Origin: Pseudomonas gregormendelii | GTDB lineage: Bacteria > Pseudomonadota > Gammaproteobacteria > Pseudomonadales > Pseudomonadaceae | Direction: 5' to 3' | DNA: 51,157 nucleotides | Assembly: GCF_017114825.1 (NCBI RefSeq) | Contig: NZ_JADEVO010000037.1 | Location: 1-51,157 of the forward strand | Shown: positions 44,170-51,157 of the stretch, in pieces | Layout: each line of letters begins with the position of its first letter | Numbering within the stretch: position 1 is the stretch's first letter | Program-made: the position numbers and the translations under genes | Notes under the pieces: generated by a model | The model's input: only the letters and a program-made list of their open reading frames with translations | Told to the model about the DNA's origin: nothing | Database searches by the model: none

Positions 44170-44424
44170 TCAATCAGCCTTATCAGCAGTGCGAACGGTA
44201 GGTTTACGGTGACGGGAAACCGGCGAGACATGGGCCGATCCGTTATTCAGGGCGATCATCAGCGCGGGCAACCAGCGGCCCAGCAGGCTGAACAGATCAC
44301 CGGCGCCGACCTGGCGGTTGGCGGTTTTCAGTACACGTCCAAGGCACGCATCGTCGTCCCGGGTGGACGGTGATGCCTTGAGCATGTCGCGCAAAGACTG
44401 TTCAAACGGATCGTGCATACGCAC
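44170..44424 (-). CDS. cfrX: CfrX, small protein of the sigX cluster
   Basis: 84 residues with basic, Ser/Thr-rich C-terminus (HVSPVSRHRKPTVR) and one hydrophobic segment (LFSLLGRWLPALMIAL). It matches the small cfrX gene found between cmaX and cmpX in Pseudomonas. Function unknown. Its stop lies two bases before the cmpX ATG. Confidence 0.85.
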   Translation of the reverse strand: MRMHDPFEQSLRDMLKASPSTRDDDACLGRVLKTANRQVGAGDLFSLLGRWLPALMIALNNGSAHVSPVSRHRKPTVRTADKAD

Positions 44425-44481
44425 CTCTCGTGATGTCTGTGAAAGACGCGATCAAATTTGCCCGGGTCACATGACGCATCG

Positions 44482-45477
44482 TCAGACCCAACGCAAACGA
44501 CGGAATAACCACCACTGCCCGAGCGCCACCGAGACCATCATCAGGCAGGCCACAAGGAAGCCATAGGGGCTCTCGGACAACGGAATTCCGCCGACGTTTA
44601 TACCCAGCAGACCGGCCAGGAAACTCATCGGCAAAAAGATCCCGGTGATGATGCCAAAACGGTACATCGTGCGGTTCATGCGCACGCTCAAACGCCGATC
44701 TTCGGCCTCGAGGACCAACCCCACCCGCTCCCTGGTCAATTCCAGCTCTTCGAGATAACGCGTCAGGCTGTTGTTCAATTCGTTCCAGTAATCGGCATCG
44801 TCATCGACGAACCAGGGTAATTTGATCCGCGTCAGCTGGCCGAAAATATCGCGCTGCGGAGCGAGGAATCTCTTCAGCGCAGCCGCCCTGCGACGGATCT
44901 GCAAAATGGCTCCATGCTCGGGCGTATACCGTTCGTCGGCATCCAGTTTTTCTTCTTCCTCATCGACCACTTCCGAGAGGCAACTGACCAGATCCTGCAC
45001 CTTGTGCGTGAGCAGCTGGGCCATATAAAGGATGAGTTCAGAGGCGGTTTTCGGGCCTTTGCCTTCTTCGAGCTGCGCCAGCAATTCATCGGTGGCCCGC
45101 AACGGGCGCAGGCGCAGGGAAATGACCCGCTGCGCCGAACCGAAGATGCGCACGGAAACCATGTCTTCCGGTTCCGCCCCGGGATTGAGGTTGATGCCGC
45201 GCAGGAACAGTAAAAATTCGGAGTCCGGCAGCGGCAACAGGCGCGGCCGGGTGTTCTCCTCGAGCAGCAGGTCGCAGCTGAACTCGGTCAGGCCGCTGTA
45301 TTTACGCAGCCAGGTCTGGGTCTGCGGATGACTGCGGTCCCAGTGCAGCCACAGGCTTTCGTGGGCCTGCAACTGCAAGTCATCGAGCTCAGTCCGGGCT
45401 ATCGAACGCGCACCGCCTTTACCATCCAGCACCAGGGCATGCACCAGCCCCCACTGCGCGTTGTCTTCCTCGAACAT
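44482..45477 (-). CDS. cmaX: CorA/ZntB-like divalent cation transporter CmaX
   Basis: The 331-residue protein has a cytoplasmic N-terminal funnel domain, a long helix (about 170-250), and two C-terminal membrane helices. GINVGGIP follows the first helix, closer to the ZntB GxN loop than to the GMN of CorA magnesium channels. AGGGG precedes the ATG at 45477; a GTG two codons upstream is less likely. Substrate metal uncertain. Confidence 0.88.
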   Translation of the reverse strand: MFEEDNAQWGLVHALVLDGKGGARSIARTELDDLQLQAHESLWLHWDRSHPQTQTWLRKYSGLTEFSCDLLLEENTRPRLLPLPDSEFLLFLRGINLNPGAEPEDMVSVRIFGSAQRVISLRLRPLRATDELLAQLEEGKGPKTASELILYMAQLLTHKVQDLVSCLSEVVDEEEEKLDADERYTPEHGAILQIRRRAAALKRFLAPQRDIFGQLTRIKLPWFVDDDADYWNELNNSLTRYLEELELTRERVGLVLEAEDRRLSVRMNRTMYRFGIITGIFLPMSFLAGLLGINVGGIPLSESPYGFLVACLMMVSVALGQWWLFRRLRWV

Positions 45478-45504
45478 CCTCACCCCTAAGTTGGTCGCGC
45501 GTGC

Positions 45505-45996
45505 TTACTCGGGCATCTGCAGCGGGCTGGGCGAGATGATCACGCCGTTGTTGTCCGCATAGATGTATTCGCCCGGGCGAAAGGTCACGCCGGCAAACGT
45601 CACCGGGATGTTGATTTCGCCGACGCCACGCCGGTCGGACTTGCGTGGGTGGCTGGCGAGGGCCTGAACGCCCAGGTCGGTCTGCGCAATGATATCCACG
45701 TCGCGGATGCAGCCGTAGATCACCAGGCCCTCCCAGCCGTTCTTCGCGGCCTTCTCGGCCAGCATGTCGCCCAGCAACGCGTGACGCAGGGAACCGCCGC
45801 CGTCGACGACCATCACTTTGCCATGCCCCTCGAGCTCGACCTGCTCCTTGACCCGCGAGTTGTCCTCGAAGCACTTGACGGTCACGATTTCGCCGCCGAA
45901 GGAGTCCCGGCCACCGAAATTGCTGAACATCGGTTCCAGCACCTGGACCAGCTCCGGATAGGCGTCGCACAGGTCAGGGGTGATGTAATGGTTCAT
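45505..45996 (-). CDS. rraA: Ribonuclease E activity regulator RraA
   Basis: RraA binds RNase E and limits RNA decay; it was formerly misnamed MenG. At 163 residues it is the normal length, opening MNHYITPDLCDAYPELVQVL and carrying VVDGGGSLRHALLGDMLAEK and YIYADNNGVI. CAGGAG precedes the ATG at 45996, so the longer frame to 46065 is rejected. It sits between cmaX and the hydrolase gene, all on the minus strand. Confidence 0.93.
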   Translation of the reverse strand: MNHYITPDLCDAYPELVQVLEPMFSNFGGRDSFGGEIVTVKCFEDNSRVKEQVELEGHGKVMVVDGGGSLRHALLGDMLAEKAAKNGWEGLVIYGCIRDVDIIAQTDLGVQALASHPRKSDRRGVGEINIPVTFAGVTFRPGEYIYADNNGVIISPSPLQMPE

Positions 45997-46116
45997 CGAG
46001 AAACTCCTGTAGAGAGGAAGACAATCGAGATGTCGCAAAGTGACCGGAAAAGCATGATGCGTCATATCTTAGCCGCAACCCGGTGCGAGCGAAATGCCCT
46101 TGATAGAGCATTGCGC

Positions 46117-47106
46117 TCAGACTGCTGCGGCTAAATCCGACTGGCCAGGCAACAGCGCCGTGCGCTGGTCGACCAGCCAGCGCGCAACCAGCGGCCACAC
46201 TTCGGCCTGCGCGGCTTTGCTGACGAGCATCTCGACGTGACCGAAATTATCGGCAAAGCCCTGGTCGCGACCCAGATTGACGAATTGCTTGTGCTCGGAA
46301 CCGATCTGTTCGAACAGCTTGCGACAGGCCCAGGTCGGGTCCTGATGATCGCCCGCAGCACTGACGGCCAGCACCGGCAGTTGCACGTCCGCCAACCCGG
46401 CCCACCAATCCTTGTCCGCATCGCCAAAACGCCCGAACAGTCCGTACCAGCGCATGCTTTCCAGGGCCAGGCCGATCGGCTCGTCCTCCGGACCGCGCTT
46501 GAGCCTTGAACCGGAGAGCTGGGCAAAGCGCTTGAGGATGAAGCGACCGCCCCACTCCACCGGTGGGATCTTCAGCGGCCAATAGGTGCGGCTGACCTGT
46601 GTACCGAAGAAGGCGGCAGACGCCACCACCGACTCGTCGATGTACTGGCCGCCCAGCGCCGCCGCCAGGGTAATGCCCCCCAGCGAATGTCCAATCCAGT
46701 GCGCAGCCTGGCCACTTTGCTCGTGCACGAAGGCGCCAATGGCCGGCAGGTCGTAACGCGCGTAGTCGGCGACGCGGTTCTGCCGGTAACCCTGGTTGCG
46801 CTGTGACAGGCCGTGGCCGCGCATTTCCGGGATCCACACATCAAAACCGAAGCGGGTCAGATAAGCACCCAGCCCCAGGCCCTTGGGGGAAAACCAGAAT
46901 CGGCGGTTGGAGAAGCTGCCATGCAGCAGAATCACCGGCACACCGCGCCGGGACGGCTCGTCGGCCATGCCCAGGCGCGTCACGGCCAGCTCGACGGTGC
47001 CGTCCGGGCTGTTGGCGGGTTTCAAACGGTAGACGTCTTCGCTCAGATCACCGCGACGTTCGGCGCTGATCAGGGCGACAGGAAATAGGTGGCTGCTGCT
47101 TTGCAT
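46117..47106 (-). CDS. Alpha/beta-fold hydrolase
   Basis: The start at 47106 gives 330 residues. The nucleophile elbow GHSLGG (IGHSLGGITLAAAL), an oxyanion-loop motif HGSFSNRRFW, an acid residue near VSAAGDHQDPTWACRKLFEQ, and a C-terminal histidine FGHVEMLVS complete a credible catalytic triad. No signal peptide. An esterase or lipase is likely, but the substrate is unknown. The gene occupies the position of the esterase next to ppsA in P. aeruginosa. Confidence 0.88.
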   Translation of the reverse strand: MQSSSHLFPVALISAERRGDLSEDVYRLKPANSPDGTVELAVTRLGMADEPSRRGVPVILLHGSFSNRRFWFSPKGLGLGAYLTRFGFDVWIPEMRGHGLSQRNQGYRQNRVADYARYDLPAIGAFVHEQSGQAAHWIGHSLGGITLAAALGGQYIDESVVASAAFFGTQVSRTYWPLKIPPVEWGGRFILKRFAQLSGSRLKRGPEDEPIGLALESMRWYGLFGRFGDADKDWWAGLADVQLPVLAVSAAGDHQDPTWACRKLFEQIGSEHKQFVNLGRDQGFADNFGHVEMLVSKAAQAEVWPLVARWLVDQRTALLPGQSDLAAAV

Positions 47107-47197
47107 AATGCTCTTGCACAAAAAAGGGCGGCGTCCAGAGGAGCCCGCCCTACTTGAATCTCAAAAAACGGCCGCCTTTGACTGTATGTCCATCCCT

Positions 47198-47299
47198 GTA
47201 GGAGCGGGCTTGCTCGCGAAGAACCTCAGGACGCCGCGTTTATCCAGGATAAACGCATTATCGTTGACGTCCATCGCGAGCAAGCTCGCTCCTACAGGG
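47198..47299. repeat. REPIN between the hydrolase gene and ppsA
   Basis: TGTAGGAGCGGGCTTGCTCG and its inverse GAGCAAGCTCGCTCCTACAG flank a centre that contains its own dyad (TTTATCC-AGGATAAA). Same family as 21893-21994. Confidence 0.85.
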
Positions 47300-47318
47300 G
47301 AGCGGCCCGCTCACACAA

Positions 47319-49694
47319 TCAAACGGCTGCTTGACCTTCCGCCAGGAAGAACCAGGTTTCCAGTACGGAGTCCGGGTTCAGCGAAACGCTTTCGATGCCC
47401 TGCTCCATCAGCCACTTGGCCAGGTCCGGGTGGTCCGAAGGGCCCTGACCGCAAATGCCGATGTACTTGCCAGCCTTGTTGCACGCGGCAATGGCGTTGG
47501 CCAGCAGCTTCTTGACGGCCGGGTTACGTTCGTCGAACAGGTGCGCGATGATCCCGGAGTCACGGTCCAGGCCCAGGGTCAGCTGGGTCAGGTCGTTGGA
47601 ACCGATGGAGAAGCCGTCGAAGAACTCGAGGAATTCTTCAGCGAGGATCGCGTTCGATGGCAGCTCGCACATCATGATGATGCGCAGACCGTTCTCGCCG
47701 CGGGCCAGGCCATTCTCGGCCAGCAGATCGATCACCTGGCTCGCTTCGCCCAAGGTACGGACGAATGGCACCATGATTTCGACGTTGGTCAGGCCCATCT
47801 CGTTGCGCACACGCTTGAGGGCGCGGCACTCGAGCTCGAAGCAGTCGCGGAACGCCTCGCTGATGTAACGCGAGGCGCCACGGAAGCCCAGCATCGGGTT
47901 TTCTTCTTCCGGTTCGTAGAGCTTGCCGCCGATCAGGTTGGCATATTCGTTGGACTTGAAGTCCGACAGGCGCACGATGACCTTTTTCGGGGTGAACGCG
48001 GCGGCCAGGGTGCTGATGCCTTCAACCAGCTTGTCGACGTAAAAATCGACCGGGTCGTTGTAACCGGCGATGCGCTTGTCGACGCTGTCCTTGATGTCCT
48101 GCGGCAGGCCGTCGTAGTTCAACAGGGCCTTGGGGTGCACGCCGATCATGCGGTTGATGATGAATTCCAGACGGGCCAGGCCCACACCGGCGTTCGGCAG
48201 TTGTGCGAAGTCGAATGCACGGTCCGGGTTGCCGACGTTCATCATGATCTTGAACGGCAGGTCAGGCATGGCATCAACGGAGTTTTTCTTGATGTCGAAG
48301 CCCAGTTCGCCTTCGAAGATGTAGCCGGTGTCGCCTTCGGCGCAGGAAACGGTCACGCCCTGGCCGTCTTTCAACAGCTGGGTGGCGTTGCCGCAACCGA
48401 CCACAGCCGGGATCCCCAGTTCGCGAGCGATGATCGCCGCGTGGCAGGTACGACCGCCACGGTTGGTGACGATGGCGCTGGCGCGCTTCATGACCGGTTC
48501 CCAGTCCGGGTCGGTCATGTCGGAAACCAGTACGTCGCCTGGCTGGACCTTATCCATCTCGGACACGTCCTTGATGATGCGCACCTTGCCCGCGCCGATG
48601 CGCTGGCCGATGGCACGACCTTCAACCAGCACGGTGCCAGTTTCTTTCAACAGGTAACGTTCCATGACGTTGGCCTGGGTGCGGCTCTTCACGGTTTCCG
48701 GACGGGCCTGCACGATGTAGAGCTTGCCGTCGTCACCGTCCTTGGCCCACTCGATGTCCATCGGGCACTGGTAGTGCTTCTCGATGATCATCGCCTGCTT
48801 GGCCAGCTCGCTGACTTCGGCGTCGCTCAGGCAGAAACGTGCGCGATCAGCCTTGTCGACGTCGATGGTTTTCACCGACTTGCCGGCCGTGGCGACTTCG
48901 CCGTAGATCATCTTGATGGCCTTGCTGCCCAGGTTGCGGCGCAGGATGGCCGGACGACCCGCCTCCAGCGTGCCTTTGTGGACATAAAACTCATCCGGGT
49001 TCACCGCGCCTTGTACGACGGTTTCACCCAGGCCGTAGGCGCCGGTGATGAACACCACGTCACGGAAGCCCGATTCGGTATCGAGGGTGAACATCACGCC
49101 GGCGGTGCCGGTTTCGGAGCGGACCATGCGCTGCACGCCAGCCGACAGGGCCACCAGCTTGTGGTCGAAGCCCTGGTGGACGCGGTAGGAAATCGCACGG
49201 TCGTTGAACAGCGAAGCGAACACCTCTTTTGCGGCGCGAATGACGTTTTCGACACCACGGATGTTCAGGAAGGTTTCCTGCTGACCGGCGAAGGAAGCAT
49301 CCGGCAGGTCTTCGGCAGTCGCGGAAGAGCGCACGGCAACGGCCATGTCAGGGTTGCCGGCCGACAGCGTGGCGAACGCGGTGCGGATCTCGGCGTTGAG
49401 CTTCTCGGGGAACTCGGCCTCCATGATCCATTGACGGATCTGGGCGCCGGTCTTGGCGAGGGCGTTGATATCGTCGACGTCGAGGGCGTCCAGGGCGGCG
49501 TGGATCTGGTCGTTCAGGCCGCTGAGTTCGAGAAAATCACGATAAGCCTGAGCTGTCGTGGCGAAGCCACCGGGCACCGATACACCGGCACCTGCAAGGT
49601 TGCTGATCATCTCGCCCAGGGATGCGTTCTTGCCCCCCACATGCTCAACATCGTGTTTGCCGAGCTTATCGAGGGAAACTACGTACTCTACCAA
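47319..49694 (-). CDS. ppsA: Phosphoenolpyruvate synthase
   Basis: PpsA converts pyruvate and ATP to phosphoenolpyruvate for gluconeogenesis. The 791-residue protein starts with TTG (VEYVVSLDKLGKHDVEHVGG, then KNASLGEMI), preceded by GGAGAG. It has the ATP-binding domain, the swivelling phosphohistidine domain (GGRTCHAAIIARELGIPAVV), and the C-terminal PEP/pyruvate domain ending in GICGQGPSDHPDLAKWLMEQ. Divergent from ppsR, its regulator. Confidence 0.96.
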   Translation of the reverse strand: MVEYVVSLDKLGKHDVEHVGGKNASLGEMISNLAGAGVSVPGGFATTAQAYRDFLELSGLNDQIHAALDALDVDDINALAKTGAQIRQWIMEAEFPEKLNAEIRTAFATLSAGNPDMAVAVRSSATAEDLPDASFAGQQETFLNIRGVENVIRAAKEVFASLFNDRAISYRVHQGFDHKLVALSAGVQRMVRSETGTAGVMFTLDTESGFRDVVFITGAYGLGETVVQGAVNPDEFYVHKGTLEAGRPAILRRNLGSKAIKMIYGEVATAGKSVKTIDVDKADRARFCLSDAEVSELAKQAMIIEKHYQCPMDIEWAKDGDDGKLYIVQARPETVKSRTQANVMERYLLKETGTVLVEGRAIGQRIGAGKVRIIKDVSEMDKVQPGDVLVSDMTDPDWEPVMKRASAIVTNRGGRTCHAAIIARELGIPAVVGCGNATQLLKDGQGVTVSCAEGDTGYIFEGELGFDIKKNSVDAMPDLPFKIMMNVGNPDRAFDFAQLPNAGVGLARLEFIINRMIGVHPKALLNYDGLPQDIKDSVDKRIAGYNDPVDFYVDKLVEGISTLAAAFTPKKVIVRLSDFKSNEYANLIGGKLYEPEEENPMLGFRGASRYISEAFRDCFELECRALKRVRNEMGLTNVEIMVPFVRTLGEASQVIDLLAENGLARGENGLRIIMMCELPSNAILAEEFLEFFDGFSIGSNDLTQLTLGLDRDSGIIAHLFDERNPAVKKLLANAIAACNKAGKYIGICGQGPSDHPDLAKWLMEQGIESVSLNPDSVLETWFFLAEGQAAV

Positions 49695-49868
49695 GGTGAT
49701 CTCTCCACTAACTGTGTTGGAAAAGCTCAGAAGCCGGCTGCCCTGAGGGGCGTTTTCCGGCTGTATGGCCTGGACCTGGAAAATAAGTGAGAATGCGGGC
49801 CATTGGCGGCCGACAAATCGCGCCTATCATATCCAAGAATGATCATTAGCTTAAGGCCCAAGGTGCAA

Positions 49869-50687
49869 ATGAAACGATCTGCTTTCTTTATTTCCGACGG
49901 CACCGGCATCACAGCCGAAACCCTGGGCCAAAGCCTCCTGGCGCAGTTCGAAAACATAACCTTCAGCAAATTCACGCGACCGTACATCGACAACGTGGAT
50001 AAAGCGCGGGCCATGGTACAACAAATCAACAAAGCCGCCGAAACCGACGGCTTCCGGCCGATCATCTTCGACACCATCGTCAATCAGGACATTCGTGAGA
50101 TCCTCGCCACCTCCAATGGTTTCATGATCGATATTTTCTCGACCTTCCTGGCGCCCCTGGAACAGGAACTGACCGAGCATTCGTCCTACACCGTCGGCAA
50201 ATCCCATTCGATAGGCACCAGTTCCAATTACATGGAGCGCATCGAGGCGGTGAACTTCGCCCTGGACAACGACGACGGCGCCCGCACCCACTACTACGAC
50301 AAGGCCGACCTGATCCTGGTGGGCGTATCGCGCTGCGGCAAGACCCCGACCTGCCTGTACATGGCCATGCAATTCGGCATCCGCGCGGCCAATTACCCGC
50401 TCACCGAAGACGACATGGAGCGCCTGCAACTGCCCAACGCCCTGCGCGCCCATCAGCACAAGCTGTTCGGCCTGACCATCGACCCGGACCGCCTGACGGC
50501 CATCCGCAACGAGCGCAAGCCCAACAGCCGCTATTCGAGTTACGCCCAGTGCGAATTCGAAGTGCGCGAGGTGGAGAACCTGTTTCGCCGCGAGAACATT
50601 CCCAACATCAACTCCACGCATTTTTCGGTTGAAGAGATTTCGGCGAAGATCCTGGTGGAAAAAGGGGTTGAGCGGCGGTTCAAATAG
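49869..50687 (+). CDS. ppsR: PEP synthase regulatory protein (kinase/pyrophosphorylase)
   Basis: This bifunctional protein inactivates PpsA by ADP-dependent phosphorylation and reactivates it by phosphorolysis. The start at 49869 (AAGGTG before it) gives 272 residues. The family opening MKRSAFFISDGTGITAETLG and the P-loop GVSRCGKTPTCLYMA are present. Divergent from ppsA across 174 bases. Its last codons resemble the linker inside the downstream tandem array. Confidence 0.95.
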   Translation: MKRSAFFISDGTGITAETLGQSLLAQFENITFSKFTRPYIDNVDKARAMVQQINKAAETDGFRPIIFDTIVNQDIREILATSNGFMIDIFSTFLAPLEQELTEHSSYTVGKSHSIGTSSNYMERIEAVNFALDNDDGARTHYYDKADLILVGVSRCGKTPTCLYMAMQFGIRAANYPLTEDDMERLQLPNALRAHQHKLFGLTIDPDRLTAIRNERKPNSRYSSYAQCEFEVREVENLFRRENIPNINSTHFSVEEISAKILVEKGVERRFK

Positions 50688-50714
50688 TTTTTCGCTGCCT
50701 GTTCCGGCCTCATC

Positions 50715-51044
50715 GCCAGCAGGCTGGCTCCCACAGGGAATCTGCGGTGCACACAAATCAACTGTGGGAGTTAGCCTGCTAGCGGTTCAAGTAATTCTCC
50801 ATTGCCTGTTCCGGCCTCATCGCCAGCAGGCTGGCTCCCACAGGAATCTGCGGTGCACACCAATCAACTGTGGGAGTTAGCCTGCTAGCGGTTCAAGTAA
50901 TTCTCCATTGCCTGTTCCGGCCTCATCGCCAGCAGGCTGGCTCCCACAGGGAACCTGCGGTGCACACAAATCAACTGTGGGAGTTAGCCTGATAGCGGTT
51001 CAAGTAATTCTCCATTGCCTGTTCCGGCCTCATCGCCAGCAGGC
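50715..51044. repeat. Four-unit tandem array (REPIN plus linker, ~107 bp), last unit cut
   Basis: Units start GCCAGCAGGCTGGCTCCCAC at 50715, 50822, 50928 and 51035 (period 106-107). Each has an inverted partner GTGGGAGTTAGCCTGCTAGC and the linker GGTTCAAGTAATTCTCCATT followed by GCCTGTTCCGGCCTCATC. That linker is close to the ppsR 3' end and its flank (GGTTCAAATAG...GCCTGTTCCGGCCTCATC), so the unit includes copied gene-flank DNA. The fourth copy ends after ten bases where an insertion sequence begins. Confidence 0.9.
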
Positions 51045-51157
51045 TGAACTGGTCAAGCAATCCCGGACACCGTTTACGGTGCTTATGCCGCTTTTTGCTC
51101 CATAGCTATTGGCGACAGGTAGTTGTTGTAGCTGTGGAGCCTGGTGCGGTTGTAGTA
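51045..51157 (-). mobile_element. IS3-family insertion sequence end, runs off window
   Basis: The element end reads TGAACTGGTCAAGCAATC, then CCGGACACCG, a plausible terminal inverted repeat (its inverse ends in CA). It lies in the stem of a REP. The left flank is the tandem array; the other end is outside. Confidence 0.75.
51083..51157 (-). CDS. IS3-family transposase (OrfB), C-terminal end only
   Basis: The last 24 codons read YYNRTRLHSYNNYL then SPIAMEQKAA and TAA, matching the typical YNxxRxHSxxxYLSP tail of IS3-family integrase-fold transposases. The rest is beyond the window, so intactness cannot be judged. Confidence 0.8.
   Translation of the reverse strand, partial: YYNRTRLHSYNNYLSPIAMEQKAA

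Noticed and set aside
47331..49790. 819-codon plus-strand frame opposite ppsA
   Set aside because: Shadow of ppsA; no recognisable domain.
50715..51044. Repeat array considered as CRISPR or att sites
   Set aside because: The whole ~107-bp unit repeats, with REP arms and linker; no unique spacers or integrase.

Overview
The window is a chromosomal segment of a fluorescent-group Pseudomonas. The evidence is high G+C core DNA, several families of Pseudomonas REP/REPIN palindromes between genes, and Pseudomonas gene orders: cmaX-cfrX-cmpX-sigX-oprF with cobA and the nitrate genes beside it, ppsA/ppsR, smc-zipA-ligA, and xdhABC-guaD.

Layout. 1-3290 is an accessory, visibly lower-G+C patch. It has an insertion-sequence (IS630-like) transposase tail and an unidentified truncated frame, then three minus-strand genes: a HEPN-domain protein, an 83-aa probable coiled-coil protein behind a LexA (SOS) box, and a SIR2-domain protein. 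It abuts the 3' end of the 4.5S RNA gene ffs, which suggests a defence-type island at ffs. 3390-12031 is core: a zinc metallopeptidase, ligA, zipA and smc. 12034-19417 is purine catabolism: a GntR/FCD regulator divergent from xdhAB, then xdhC and guaD. 19668-31063 holds a second GntR regulator with a BenE-family transporter, yggL, dacB, a CHASE-PAS-GGDEF protein, rlmKL, rmf and pyrD.

31139-41418 is nitrate assimilation: an orphan winged-helix regulator, nasST, the nitrate transporter, a PP2C-Ser/Thr kinase fusion, an FAD protein matching only the N-terminal half of NirB, the assimilatory nitrate reductase and a collapsed cobA pseudogene. Three transcription units here (nasS, the transporter, the reductase) each show a sigma-54 promoter, then ANTAR-type hairpin(s) with A1/G4 hexaloops, then a rho-independent terminator before the first gene. 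This fits NasT antitermination, including of nasST itself. The siroheme nitrite reductase part (second half of NirB, NirD, CobA) is missing or broken at this locus.

41522-50687 is the oprF/sigX envelope-stress cluster, rraA, an alpha/beta hydrolase, and the divergent ppsA/ppsR pair. 50715-51157 is a tandem array of about 107-bp REP-containing units whose last copy is interrupted by an IS3-family element that runs off the window.

No tRNA, rRNA or CRISPR array was seen. The most unusual content is the SIR2/SOS/HEPN patch, the three NasT leaders and the eroded nitrite-reductase module.
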